Shown here: positions 49,362 to 59,019 of the stretch, in pieces
Layout of the letters: each line of letters opens with the position of its first letter
How positions within the stretch are numbered: the stretch's first letter is position 1
The notes under the pieces: model-generated
Seen by the model: only the letters and a program-made list of their open reading frames with translations
What the model was told of the DNA's origin: nothing
The model's database searches: none
NCBI GenBank assembly: GCA_019918135.1
Contig: WBZZ01001242.1
Location: forward strand, 61,001-125,000
Source of the DNA: Paulinella micropora
Taxonomy: Eukaryota > Cercozoa > Imbricatea > Euglyphida > Paulinellidae
Direction of reading: 5' to 3'
Length of the DNA stretch: 64,000 bases
Made by a program: the position numbers and the translations under genes

Positions 49362-50855
49362 TCATTGAACTACATGAGCGCCTGGAGTCTCAAGCGGCAT
49401 TTTGTCCAGCTCAGCCAAAAGAGCGAGTTGCCTTTGCGCTTTGCCTATCTCGTGTTCTAGAGCATCAATTGTTTGATCTTCTTCGTGATAAGATTGGGGT
49501 ACTGGGCCCGAATCGTGCCGACTTACAAAAGACAACATGTACGAATTGTATTGTCGCACACGGTCACGGGCCCGCAATAAGTTATCTAGCTTAGTCTGAT
49601 CTCTCGCAATCGCATGCCGCAGCACTTCCTCTGTTTCGACTCCTTGTTCTCCTTGTTTCCAATCTTCAATGCATGTCTCCAGAAAAGATTTGTCTTGCTC
49701 TGCTTGGGTCTTCATAGCACGATTTTGGAAGTTGCCGTTATGAGTTTGCACCTTTGTCGCGTCTACTTGATTGCTTAATACTCCAATTCGCTCTTGGAGA
49801 CTTGCAACCATTTGCTGTGCATTGGCAATTCTTTTGGCCCGCGTCAGATCTGTCACTAAAGGGCCGAATCGTGCAGGTGGCAGCAGTTGGGGTTTGAGCT
49901 TTTGTATCTGTTTCAGAACCTTCAACAGAGTGTTTAACACCTGCGCTCTGCTTAGCGGTTTCTGTTCATTCTTCAGATCAGAGCCGGTAGTAGCCCACTG
50001 AAAGTCCATAAAACCCCTGGCACACCCAACGAAATCTCCATCATACGATGCAGTTGTCTGCCAGTTCTTTAGCCGCCGCATCCATCTGGTAGCGTTTCTG
50101 GCATCATAATCGCTACTACCAGAGTCAACATTGGCTTGAAACATTTCATTCAGACTCTTTAGCTCCGCATCCAGCTGTTGTTGATCAGTCTGGCCCCCCG
50201 CGTTCAAATCGACCACCTCTTGCTTTGTTTCTTGCTTTGAAACTGTCGTTTGGGCATCTCTCGTCGAAACTGTCGTTTGGACATCTCTCGTCTTATGGCC
50301 GGGATTCCCGCCCTGATCTAGCGCTTTCTTCTTCTTTGCATGTTCCAGATTAGGCGCCGCTTTTTCTGCCTTATCGATCTCTTTCAACGCCTGGTTTGCC
50401 GCCTGTAATTTGGCAGCAAGAATTGTTTTCTGCCTTTCCTTGTAGGTACTGATAATTGACTGGAGCGCAGTACGCACTATCGGTACAATGTTGTCCTTGT
50501 CGTTCGGGACCTCTTCGAAGTTATTGACTTTCTGCTGTAGCTCTTTGATAAGCAAAGACCGGATCTCAAACTCTGCCCTCCTATCTTGACTGTACGTCGT
50601 CTCGTCTTGACTCTCTTTCTGCCAAAAAGCAGCAGCGGACGTGAAGTGCTTTTGCGCATCTTTCTTCTTGCCATATATATCTGCAGTGAGTTCAGTACCC
50701 CAATCCACAAGTAATTTTTCTAAATAATCCGCAGCGTACTTTGCCAGCGACACTGTCACTGTCATTTTGGCAGCTGAATCTCCCGTCTCGTTCTTATGGT
50801 CGCGAATCTTGTCCGCTGGCGCTTTTTTTTTGCCGCAATTGGCGCAGCTAGTCAT
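49362..50855 (-). CDS. Long helical protein with N-terminal CxxC knuckle
   Basis: 497 aa from the ATG at 50855. Starts TSCANCGKKK, like the 28485 protein. The remainder is almost entirely helical and polar (KELQQKVNNFEEV; LAAKLQAANQALKEIDKAEK), with a repeated RDVQTTVS/RDAQTTVS hinge near residue 190 and further coiled coil to the end. No enzymatic motif. A structural or scaffold role is likely. A TATATTCAAAA-like A/T box lies about 75 nt upstream. Lower GC than its neighbours. Confidence 0.75.
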   Translation of the reverse strand: MTSCANCGKKKAPADKIRDHKNETGDSAAKMTVTVSLAKYAADYLEKLLVDWGTELTADIYGKKKDAQKHFTSAAAFWQKESQDETTYSQDRRAEFEIRSLLIKELQQKVNNFEEVPNDKDNIVPIVRTALQSIISTYKERQKTILAAKLQAANQALKEIDKAEKAAPNLEHAKKKKALDQGGNPGHKTRDVQTTVSTRDAQTTVSKQETKQEVVDLNAGGQTDQQQLDAELKSLNEMFQANVDSGSSDYDARNATRWMRRLKNWQTTASYDGDFVGCARGFMDFQWATTGSDLKNEQKPLSRAQVLNTLLKVLKQIQKLKPQLLPPARFGPLVTDLTRAKRIANAQQMVASLQERIGVLSNQVDATKVQTHNGNFQNRAMKTQAEQDKSFLETCIEDWKQGEQGVETEEVLRHAIARDQTKLDNLLRARDRVRQYNSYMLSFVSRHDSGPVPQSYHEEDQTIDALEHEIGKAQRQLALLAELDKMPLETPGAHVVQ

Positions 50856-50991
50856 TCAGATAACAGTCAGTCGCCTTCACGCTTGACCCGGCACGTAGTT
50901 GTGACCGCACTTGAATATCTTTTTTGAATATACTAGGTTAAGAAAGCGCCTCGAATCAAAAAATTGGGCCTCTCTTTCCTCCCCATCTCTT

Positions 50992-51417
50992 TTATCCTCC
51001 CGTTCCCTCTCTCTGTGGCGGCAAGGGTTGGACAGAACCTAAAATCGCTGCTTCGTTGGAGGAGTTGCTTTGCCGCCAAACTAGACCCCTGGTATACTTG
51101 TCTTTGCAGTAGTTCGTTTCTACATCTGTAGTAAAGTTTTCTGCCGAGTCTGCGACACGGATTAAGTCGTACGAGGCGGCACTTCTTTTGTCATCTAGAG
51201 AATTGTCCACGAAGCGCATGCGTTCTTCCCAGGTGTCTCCGCCAGGGACGTCACGAGCGGGGTTAATACAGGCTCCATAGCCATACGGGCGACACACAAG
51301 CGAGGCCAAGTCCCGAGGATCCCCTTTTTTGCAAGTCCCGGGGGGCACTCCGCCCCCTTTTCTCGCTATCTCGCTGGTAAAGCTCTCTGCTTGCTCAAAC
51401 ATAGAGTTTAGGTTCAT
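50992..51417 (-). CDS. Hypothetical protein
   Basis: 141 aa if started at the ATG at 51417; the frame is open to 51642 but that part is a duplicated fragment of the next gene. LNSMFEQAESFTSEIARKGG, WEERMRFVDNSLDDKRSAAS and RVADSAENFTTDVETNYCKD look like real protein, with several Cys. Its start lies next to a palindrome (51421-51448, GGCCCCGCGC/GCGCGGGGCC arms). Not recognised. Confidence 0.5.
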   Translation of the reverse strand: MNLNSMFEQAESFTSEIARKGGGVPPGTCKKGDPRDLASLVCRPYGYGACINPARDVPGGDTWEERMRFVDNSLDDKRSAASYDLIRVADSAENFTTDVETNYCKDKYTRGLVWRQSNSSNEAAILGSVQPLPPQREGTGG

Positions 51418-51584
51418 TAAACGGCCCCGCGCGGGCGCGGGGCCCAGCAGCACGTTCGCATCCCTAAGGCGCCAGGCTCTGCGCCCGGTAAAAATGGTAG
51501 CCGCCCTCGGTGGCCAGTCGCAAACCCCCTCCGCGGGGATCCGGCCGTATAAAACACGGCCTGCGGGTAGCGGATTTTCTTTCG

Positions 51585-51664
51585 AGCCACTGGAGCAGAA
51601 AAGTCTCCAGTGGATTAGCAGAGGCCGGCAACTGCCCAGCAAGAGGTGTGGCAGGCGCCGGCAT
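51585..51664 (-). pseudogene. Duplicated fragment of the 51859-53010 gene
   Basis: The minus strand reads MPAPATPLAGQLPASANPLE then TFLLQWLERK, nearly the same as an internal part of the neighbouring gene (MPAPATPLTRQLLASANPLE). Confidence 0.8.
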
Positions 51665-51858
51665 GGTCCCCGGGCTCAGATAGCGGGGGCCGGCCCAGTG
51701 TCAACATTTGTGTAACAGACTATTTTGCCAGGGATTTCTTTTATTGATTTTTTTGGGTACAACGCGCTGGCCATCATCTCTTTGTGTGGAACCGGACTGG
51801 GTCAGTCAAGAAGAGTTTTATGCCTTGATTTAGGCTTGTGACTGTTCTTATGCTAAAC

Positions 51859-53010
51859 TCACACTTTTTTATTTCTGCTGGTGCAACGTTCACAGGGGTC
51901 ATTATCAAGTGGCGCGGGCGAGAGCCCCAAGAGATGCTGCAAGACAAGGCTGGCGTCGCGATCTCTGCCCTGCAGGAATTCGGAAACAACCGCATTAGCT
52001 AGAATCCCGGGACGGCAAGCCTGTTTTAGTTTCTCCGCTTTCGACAGCAAGACATTGAGGTGCTTGTTGATAGCCAAGACCTCCGCCGAGAGACCGTATT
52101 CGCGGAGGGCCGCCATGACACAACGCACGGCCTGCGGCCCCAGCAGCCTGCACCACTGTTCCCAATCAGCTTGTCTAGTGTAATCATGTATAGTCTCGCG
52201 CCAGGCTGCGGGTAGCGGGTTTTCTTTTCTTTCGAGCCACCGGCACAGAAAAGTTTCCAGTGGATTAGCAGAAGCCAACAACTGCCTAGTAAGAGGTGTG
52301 GCAGGCGCCGGCATGGTCTCCTCATTGAAGATGCGTTCTCGGCTAGTCAGTACCTGGCTCAGCTCGTGGTCCAAATCAACCAACTCGGACAGCACTCCTC
52401 CGCCACAGGCCGGGATCCTTTTCTGATCGCCAACCAAGTACTCCAGAGCATCCGATAGCGCAGCCCAGTAGTTTTGTGCCTCTTGAATCTGGAAGTATGG
52501 CTTAGCAGGCCTGCTGAAGATACTTTGCTCCTGAGTCGGCGAGTTGCGGAAAAACAGGCCTACTCTAAACTGCCGCGGCGACGAACTGCTTGCTGCGCCG
52601 GAGCTTGTTTGTGACACACCCGACTGAAACAAGATATACGGCTTCCCGTACTCCTTAATCAGTTTCGTTTTGGAAAAATATTTGTGCCAAACGATCCTAA
52701 CGCTGATATGCCCTTTACCGTGTTCACCAAACTCCTTTGCTTCATAGCATAAGCTCCGCAGCTCAATAGGAACACGCATCTGTTTGTTTACTGTAGCCCA
52801 CCAGTCAGGAATTGTGAGGTGCGCGTTATGCTTGCACCACGTAGTGTCGGTGTCAGCTTGTCGTAAGCGAACACTTGGAAGCAAGCCCAGCTTTGTCCTA
52901 AGCTTTCCGATAGTCACGCCCCCCTCTACCGTGGATTCTTCTTGGAATTCCTGCATGCTACCATCTTGGTCTAGCTGATAGTACGTAAGTTTTAGTGCCA
53001 CCTCACCCAT
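51859..53010 (-). CDS. Conserved hypothetical protein, possible ubiquitin-like N-terminus
   Basis: 383 aa from the ATG at 53010. The first 50 residues (VALKLTYYQLDQDGSMQEFQ, GGVTIGKLRTKLGLLP) alternate strands and a helix in a pattern reminiscent of ubiquitin-like domains, though without a clear match. The middle has WW and aromatic motifs (IPDWWATVNK; RIVWHKYFSK), and the C-terminus is helical ending CERCTSRNKK. Two fragments of it occur at 48425 and 51585, so this locus has been duplicated locally. Confidence 0.7.
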   Translation of the reverse strand: MGEVALKLTYYQLDQDGSMQEFQEESTVEGGVTIGKLRTKLGLLPSVRLRQADTDTTWCKHNAHLTIPDWWATVNKQMRVPIELRSLCYEAKEFGEHGKGHISVRIVWHKYFSKTKLIKEYGKPYILFQSGVSQTSSGAASSSSPRQFRVGLFFRNSPTQEQSIFSRPAKPYFQIQEAQNYWAALSDALEYLVGDQKRIPACGGGVLSELVDLDHELSQVLTSRERIFNEETMPAPATPLTRQLLASANPLETFLCRWLERKENPLPAAWRETIHDYTRQADWEQWCRLLGPQAVRCVMAALREYGLSAEVLAINKHLNVLLSKAEKLKQACRPGILANAVVSEFLQGRDRDASLVLQHLLGLSPAPLDNDPCERCTSRNKKV

Positions 53011-53173
53011 CGCTCTCTTATTTATACCTTGGGCGCCTGCCGAAAAGAAAGGGGACGAACGTTATCTGGAGGGGGGGGGGGGGAATTTGCTCTTGTTTCC
53101 TCTTCCCTCTTTGTAGTTATCGGTCAAGATTTCTTCCCTCTTTTCTCTTTGTAGTTCTCGGTCAAGATTTCTT

Positions 53174-55228
53174 CTAGGGGCCGCGCCCCCCGGCACCGCC
53201 GACGGTCGCCAGCAGGTTCTCTAGGCGTACGGTTACTAGCCGCCACCAGCGGTCTTCGTCGAAAGCACCCAGCACGGCGGTTGACAGGCCGTTTAGGAGC
53301 CGCGACGCCAACAGGTTCAGCAGCCTTCTGGGCATTGGGTCCTCGAGCACGAAGCTGTTGGCAGCCGGGGCGTGCCAACAAAGCTGTTCCACGGTACGTG
53401 TGACGTCCCGGCAGCCTGCCGTGCAGTCCTGCCCCTTCTGGTATAAACGAGATAAGCGAGTAACCTGGCCGCTTAGGTAGTCCGCTAAGAGCAGGCGCAG
53501 TTGTGCGCCCTCCTGCCACGGCCGTTGCCGCGGCAGCAGGCAACGGACGTGGCAGGCGCCCGCGCCGCCCAACCCCACGCACGCCAAGAACACTGCCGCC
53601 TCTTTGCCACCATTATCACAGCCGAATTGGGTCTCTTTGCCACCATTATCACAGTCGCATTGGGTCCGCACGCAGCTGTACAAAGGCCCCGAGCCGCCGT
53701 GGTTGGGCCAAGCACGCAAGAGCGTGTAGCTGCCCCTGACGTAGGCCGACATTTGCGCCTGAGCGCTGCAACTGACGTTGCGTTGGCACAGGAAGGACAC
53801 ATGAGCGTGAATAATTACTCGTAGGCGGCACAGTGCGCGCAACAGCCTGTTCTGCACTTCTATTAAAGGCCAGGGATCGCGCTGGCTCCGCCTGATAAAG
53901 TGATGAATGTAGCCACACAAGTTGAACGACAGGAAACGAAAGACGGGCGGTGGCCGCGGCGGGTCGGCCAACACCTTTTCCCAGCGCCTAGCCCAACGTT
54001 CCAGGCGCGACCCGTCATCCAGCATCGAGCGCGCTTCTGTCAGCAGCACCGTTCTGGTCGGCATGGCCAGGGCAATTGCTAGTTCGCGTTTATGGCCTGG
54101 TTGTGCCAAGAACGCACGGGCCAGTGCTGGCGCCGCACCGGAGCCGCGGTCCACTACCGCCAGCACGGAGGGCCTCAGCACCGCGAGCGCCGACAGGTCG
54201 TCAGGCAGGGCCGCGTGCCGCGAACCAATGTTCAGCAGTTCCAAGTCCAGCCAGGGGGGTCTAGTGCCGCCTGGCAGCAGCAGCGCTGCCAGCTGTTGCA
54301 GCGAGCCGCTCGACAGCCCCGGAAAGTACTCGGCGCCGGGCTCGACCGCCAGCTGGTCCTGGCAGGCTGACACCCGCAGCTTGTACGTCGTTAACGCGGG
54401 AGTAAGCTCCGATGCCCAATTCAACCCCGAGCCACACATTAGGGCCCAGCGCAGCAGCTGCGACAAACCTACTGAGCAGTCCAGCTCTACCTTTTTGAGG
54501 TGTGGCCACCGTGCCGAGCCCGGCCAGACCATCACGTCGTTTGGTTCTTGTAGTTGCGATCTGGGGTTTGACACGCTTATGCGTTGGAGGTGCAGGGCCA
54601 GGCTCTGAAAATCAGTGCCGAACATGCGCGCATTAGCGCACCCGTGCAACTCGAGCAGTCGCAGCGCGCGGCAGCCCAGGCCGCCCACGCCCATCGCCCC
54701 CAGGTCCACGTTTGTTAACTTGAGCTCCTTGAGCCCGGGCGCCAACGCAATTAGCCCCGGCAGAACGGGCCGGCTCCAGGGGCCGATTGAACCCCCCGCG
54801 GGACGCCGCAGGACCACTACCTCTAGACCCAAGATGCCACTACCACCCGCTCTTGTCTGTACAAATGTCCAGGCCGCGAGCAACTTGGCCACTGCGCGCG
54901 GGTGGCCGCTCACAAACAGCCGTCGGACTCTAGTAAAGTACGACAGGACGCTCTGTAGTAGACGCACGTTGGCGTCCGGCAACCCTGCGCTCACGTAGCG
55001 CAGGGTTAGAGAAGCGTCGGGCTGGGGCTGCGATATGACCTGTGCGGGCAACAGTTGGCGCGCACCCTCGATGTCTAAGGCCGCGTGCAGGCCAACCAGC
55101 AGCGACGCGCGCTCCCCCGCCCTGCGATGCCAATCACGGCATGTCCGGCTCAGCGCCAGCAAGTCTCTGCAGCCTAGGCTCAACGCTAGGTGCTGATAAA
55201 TTACACCATCTCGATCGAACACCGCCAT
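53174..55228 (-). CDS. F-box/leucine-rich repeat protein (intact, 684 aa)
   Basis: The ATG at 55228 is chosen because the F-box follows at once (QHLALSLGCRDLLALSRTCR, DWHRRAG) and the frame upstream is repeat-like. F-box at residues about 8-40, then some 350 residues of irregular LRRs (LKELKLTNVDLGAMGVGGLG, ALRLLELHGCANARMFGTDF) and a long helical C-terminal region with several Cys/His. F-box proteins recruit substrates to SCF-type ubiquitin ligases through Skp1, and the LRRs are the likely substrate arm. It is the intact reference for broken copies at 7659, 8190, 10670, 22132, 22655 and 29690. The start region carries GCCAAGATCAAAAGCTTTGT, a variant of the interspersed element. Confidence 0.8.
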   Translation of the reverse strand: MAVFDRDGVIYQHLALSLGCRDLLALSRTCRDWHRRAGERASLLVGLHAALDIEGARQLLPAQVISQPQPDASLTLRYVSAGLPDANVRLLQSVLSYFTRVRRLFVSGHPRAVAKLLAAWTFVQTRAGGSGILGLEVVVLRRPAGGSIGPWSRPVLPGLIALAPGLKELKLTNVDLGAMGVGGLGCRALRLLELHGCANARMFGTDFQSLALHLQRISVSNPRSQLQEPNDVMVWPGSARWPHLKKVELDCSVGLSQLLRWALMCGSGLNWASELTPALTTYKLRVSACQDQLAVEPGAEYFPGLSSGSLQQLAALLLPGGTRPPWLDLELLNIGSRHAALPDDLSALAVLRPSVLAVVDRGSGAAPALARAFLAQPGHKRELAIALAMPTRTVLLTEARSMLDDGSRLERWARRWEKVLADPPRPPPVFRFLSFNLCGYIHHFIRRSQRDPWPLIEVQNRLLRALCRLRVIIHAHVSFLCQRNVSCSAQAQMSAYVRGSYTLLRAWPNHGGSGPLYSCVRTQCDCDNGGKETQFGCDNGGKEAAVFLACVGLGGAGACHVRCLLPRQRPWQEGAQLRLLLADYLSGQVTRLSRLYQKGQDCTAGCRDVTRTVEQLCWHAPAANSFVLEDPMPRRLLNLLASRLLNGLSTAVLGAFDEDRWWRLVTVRLENLLATVGGAGGRGP

Positions 55229-55596
55229 CTCTCCTGAAGGCAGGCTAGCCAAGATCAAAAGCTTTGTCAAAGAATTTTTGGTCTTAAACACATGTATAAA
55301 GAGCAACAAGCGGCGAGGGCCTCCTCTGCCATCTACCCGTTTTAGGCGAAAAGGCAAGTTCTTTTATTGGCACAGAGGGGGCAAGAAAGAAAAAACAACT
55401 TGTCTTTTGCCACAGCTACTGCCTCCCCCCCTCCCTCCTCTTCCCTCCTTTGTGTCACCCGGCAGCTTCCCCTCTCCTCTCTGCCCTCCCCCAACACCTC
55501 TCCACTTTGTAAAAGACACAAAGAAGAAGATCTTGTGCCCCTTGGTGGCTTTCCTCAAAGAAGCGATCGTCGCCCCTAAAACCTGCTCCGGTACAC

Positions 55597-57633
55597 ATGT
55601 CCCAACCTGCTCCGGTGCAAGCCGCTGCGCAGACTGGCAAGCGTGCCCTGCCGTCCGTTGAGAGCAAAAGCGATGCACTCATACCAGAGAGCCCGCGCAA
55701 GCGTCCATGCAACGAAAAGGGGCCCAACCACAGAGTCTGGATCGGCGAATACGATAGCACAAACTGGAGCAGCAGAGGCGTCCTGGACGAGTTTCTCTTT
55801 TTGCGGTGCGGTTGTGCTGGTGCTTCTCTCTATACCGTCGAGCACCGGCCGGAACAGGAAGACCCGCACCTATTTGAGCTCCAATACACGGGCCAGGGTC
55901 TTGCAAAACACTTGAGTCGCCCTTGTCTGGCCTTGGCTGGCGTTTTCCATCGCATGGGGAACAATAACGCCAGGGTCAGAGTTACCGCGTACAGCCGCAC
56001 CCTGGACATTATTTGCTGCGACACTCAATGCAAGGCCAATAAGCACCCAGGACACTTTGATCTGGAGGAGCTAGAAGAAACAAAAGCAGCCTGGCACCAG
56101 GGGTGGCAGGACTACAACGACGACAAGTGGTTCTTCCCCGACGACGACGACGGCGACGACGAGGGAAAGGGACTTGCGCAGGAACAAGGACAGCACTACC
56201 TTGCAAGCTCGAGCTCAAGCAGTGCTGCCCCGGCGGCCGGCAGGGATTGGTTTTCTCGACATCTGGCGCGCACCTTTCTGTGCAAGCAACGCCACCACAG
56301 TAATGTAGGTTTTAATCTCACTCCAATGAAAAAGAAAAATGGCCTGTACATTGAGTACCGTGAAGACAGCGCGGGGTCACGACGACACCCCTGCCCTGCC
56401 TACGACGGGTTAACTCATGACGGTAGTAACGCGTACATCGAGTCCTCCCCCGAATTCATGCACGTGTCCGTCCTCTGCAAGGAAGGAGCGTGCAAGAGAC
56501 TGGGGCCAGTTCTTTTCAAGGTACAAGATCATGAGGAGAAGCTGCGCGACAGCCGGAATCAGAGCACGGGAAGAGGTAGAAACAGGATAACCAATCATGA
56601 AGTCGACGAGGCGGAAGAGCCCGGGCAGGAAGGAGAGGGAAGCGACGACGAGGAGACAAGGGCGGCAAAGGCCGCGAAGGCGGAGAAGAGGGACAAGAAA
56701 TACCTAGCACGTCTGGAGCGCCTTTTAGCCCAACTCGCCCCCCTTCCGCGGCCTGCAGAGCTGGACTACATCGGGCAAGACTTGCCGTCTGGAACACTGG
56801 AAAAAGCCTGCAAGAAGAGAGAACACGTACTGAGAGAGGCTGTAAAGCTTTTTATGAAATATTGGGCAAGAGAGGCCGCCGCCGAGCGCAAGTTCGATTC
56901 ATTACAAGCCAGGGGCTCGGGAGAGGAATTGAAGGAGGAGGGAAGTTTTGAGGAGGGTTCGGGAGAGGACTCGGACAGTGCTTCGGACGAAGATCATTGG
57001 AAAGACATTTTCCGAGAGCGATACGAGCACGCCCGAAAAGAGTTGGTGCAGCGGCTAACTTTGTTCATGAACGATTATCTCTGCCACATCAAGGGGCCCA
57101 GCAAAGAGGCAATCGCAGTCTTCTGGGGGCAGGGACAAGAGAAAACGTGGGTACTAAAACCCATCGACGACTTTAAGTACCAAGGGGATGATCTCGAAAT
57201 CAAGCTTCCTTCACTTTCAATCAAGCTTCCTTCATCTTCAATCAAACTAAAAAGCAAAACAAACAAGGGGAAAAGAGAGCCCAGCGGCATCGTCGAACTC
57301 GATAGGGGCGTGATGACCACCCTCCGTAAGGCTTGGCTCCAAAGCAGCAGGCGCAGAATCGCTAAAAGCATAGACTTTTTTACGAACCCCAGGGAAGAGG
57401 CTCTGCACAACACTCGCTACAGTGACTGCGAGACAGACACATTGAACTGGTTTACTGGCTTTCGGGTTTCAGCGCAGCAAGTTAAGAACTACATGGAAAC
57501 CAACGGGCTCGACGACGCTTCCATGCACCAGCTCGCCGCCCCTTTTCGCGAGTACGTGCACGACATCCTGGCTGGAGGGGTGACACAAATGTCGTGCTAC
57601 CTGTTTAAGTGGATGTACACTCTGCTGCGCTAA
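55597..57633 (+). CDS. D5-type primase N-terminal/D5_N-like protein lacking helicase
   Basis: 678 aa, ATG at 55597. The N-terminal part is Cys-rich (LRCGCAGA; LDIICCDTQCKANKHPGHFD), then a D/E-rich linker. Residues about 489-525 (MNDYLCHIKGPSKEAIAVFW...LKPIDDF) and 575-678 (LRKAWLQSSRRR...LNWFTGFRV...PFREYVHDILAGG... FKWMYTLL) follow the layout seen just upstream of the helicase in D5-type primase-helicases: MNxYFxxIxGxSK, KAWLxxxxRR, FNLWxGFxV, and a helix ending YLxxWxA. The protein stops where the SF3 helicase P-loop would begin, and none is found downstream. So it may be a stand-alone accessory or a truncated replication protein. The assignment is by motif pattern only. Confidence 0.6.
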   Translation: MSQPAPVQAAAQTGKRALPSVESKSDALIPESPRKRPCNEKGPNHRVWIGEYDSTNWSSRGVLDEFLFLRCGCAGASLYTVEHRPEQEDPHLFELQYTGQGLAKHLSRPCLALAGVFHRMGNNNARVRVTAYSRTLDIICCDTQCKANKHPGHFDLEELEETKAAWHQGWQDYNDDKWFFPDDDDGDDEGKGLAQEQGQHYLASSSSSSAAPAAGRDWFSRHLARTFLCKQRHHSNVGFNLTPMKKKNGLYIEYREDSAGSRRHPCPAYDGLTHDGSNAYIESSPEFMHVSVLCKEGACKRLGPVLFKVQDHEEKLRDSRNQSTGRGRNRITNHEVDEAEEPGQEGEGSDDEETRAAKAAKAEKRDKKYLARLERLLAQLAPLPRPAELDYIGQDLPSGTLEKACKKREHVLREAVKLFMKYWAREAAAERKFDSLQARGSGEELKEEGSFEEGSGEDSDSASDEDHWKDIFRERYEHARKELVQRLTLFMNDYLCHIKGPSKEAIAVFWGQGQEKTWVLKPIDDFKYQGDDLEIKLPSLSIKLPSSSIKLKSKTNKGKREPSGIVELDRGVMTTLRKAWLQSSRRRIAKSIDFFTNPREEALHNTRYSDCETDTLNWFTGFRVSAQQVKNYMETNGLDDASMHQLAAPFREYVHDILAGGVTQMSCYLFKWMYTLLR

Positions 57634-57663
57634 GGAAAGAAACCGGAGCAGGCTTGTGTCTTT

Positions 57664-58974
57664 ATGTCCAGCTCAGAGGCTGGGGGCTCGGCTTTTGTTG
57701 AATTACTGACACGTGTCATTGGGGAACAATGGGTTTTGGAGTTGTCCAAACCCGGAGAACTAACAGACAAGTACAATTTCCATCTTGGGTTTAGGGTGCT
57801 TGTCGTGAATAATACCGACAAGGTCGGATCCAGCGCAATGCAAGAAAAGATCACTGCAAAAAAACTTAATCTCAACCCCAAGTTCATGTCCATCTTCACA
57901 GTCAGAGACCCAAGCGGGCTTTTTTTCAATTGCAATCGCAGTGGCACGGTTTTCATGGAAAGGGGAGAGCGCTATAAATTCTTCCCCGTGTCCAACAAAT
58001 TTTCCGACCGCACGACGTCGGCCCAGGAATACCTTGCACGCCTTCGTGCGCTGCCCGACGAGGTCCTAGCTTGGCAACTGTTTCTGTCGCAAGACTTGCA
58101 GGCCTCTTCACATCTATCTGCCCAAATCTCTCAAGAGCAACAGCCTCAGTACGTCAGAGACCAAAAGACTAGCTTAGAAAAAATCGCCTCCCTGCCGCAG
58201 CCCGGCCTTGACAGTCAAGGGCAGGCGCCTGGTCCCTTGGACTTCAATGCCAGGCCTCCCGCTGTGTCCGATGCCCCACAGGAGCGCCTAAATAAGGAGG
58301 CGCGCGGTTTAATCGTTCCCTTCGGCAAGTACAAAGACAAAAGCCTGAGCGAAATGCTGCAGGACGCTACCTATATTGAATGGGTATGTGGGCAGGGGCT
58401 TATGCCAGAATTCAATAAGTTCTTCGTAAGTGGGCTCGGCCCGGCTGCGCACAGAGGTGACGCTCACTTTCCTCCCCATATTTTTACAGCCTACGAGTCC
58501 GAAATACACAAGTCCGCCAAGCACAGTATCTGCAATTGGCTGCGCGAGACCAATACAGATGGTTGGGTCAGATGGGGCCCAATTGACATCTATAACGGCA
58601 TGGAAAAGCGACCTCACAAAGGTATTTTTTGCGAATATCCTATTACAAGGTTTGGGATAGGCCTAGAACGCACGTGGCGGCAATGTGCGGAGATGCATAT
58701 TGAGGCTGCAAACGACTTGTCCCAACTCCAAAACAGTCTCCCAAGGTGTGCAGTGCTGGATGTCGTCGTCGTGGCAGAAGAGAGACCAGTGGCGGGGATC
58801 GAGATTGTGTACACCAATCCCGTTTCAAAAGAGAAAGCCCAACGGCTGGGCTCGCTCTGCGCCGAACGCAACCCAGGCTTTTGTCTGTACGAGGTAGATG
58901 CACGTTGGGTGCTAAAACACAAGACATTGCCCGATAGTTCGTGCTTGCGCTTGCTGGATCTTTCCGTAAAGTAA
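57664..58974 (+). CDS. Putative PD-(D/E)XK (CoiA-like) nuclease with ExoX-C/DUF3820-like domain
   Basis: 436 aa, ATG at 57664, only 30 nt after the preceding stop and on the same strand. Residues about 218-240 (IVPFGKYKDKSLSEMLQDAT, YIEWV) match the small FGKYKGKSLxEVxxxxPxYIxWL module found at ends of exonuclease-X-type proteins. From 281 on, HKSAKHSICNWLRE, then AVLDVVVV (D366) and GIEIVYT (E380) followed by a Lys-rich helix resemble the D...ExI core of CoiA-like restriction-fold nucleases. The N-terminal 200 residues are unassigned. The start (FVELLTRVIGE) has homologous fragments on the minus strand in the direct repeats at 48812 and 59285. A role in DNA processing with its upstream neighbour is inferred. 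Confidence 0.6.
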   Translation: MSSSEAGGSAFVELLTRVIGEQWVLELSKPGELTDKYNFHLGFRVLVVNNTDKVGSSAMQEKITAKKLNLNPKFMSIFTVRDPSGLFFNCNRSGTVFMERGERYKFFPVSNKFSDRTTSAQEYLARLRALPDEVLAWQLFLSQDLQASSHLSAQISQEQQPQYVRDQKTSLEKIASLPQPGLDSQGQAPGPLDFNARPPAVSDAPQERLNKEARGLIVPFGKYKDKSLSEMLQDATYIEWVCGQGLMPEFNKFFVSGLGPAAHRGDAHFPPHIFTAYESEIHKSAKHSICNWLRETNTDGWVRWGPIDIYNGMEKRPHKGIFCEYPITRFGIGLERTWRQCAEMHIEAANDLSQLQNSLPRCAVLDVVVVAEERPVAGIEIVYTNPVSKEKAQRLGSLCAERNPGFCLYEVDARWVLKHKTLPDSSCLRLLDLSVK

Positions 58975-59019
58975 AATGTGGACTTGCGTGTACGGGGTTC
59001 AGGAAATCGAGGGATGGGA

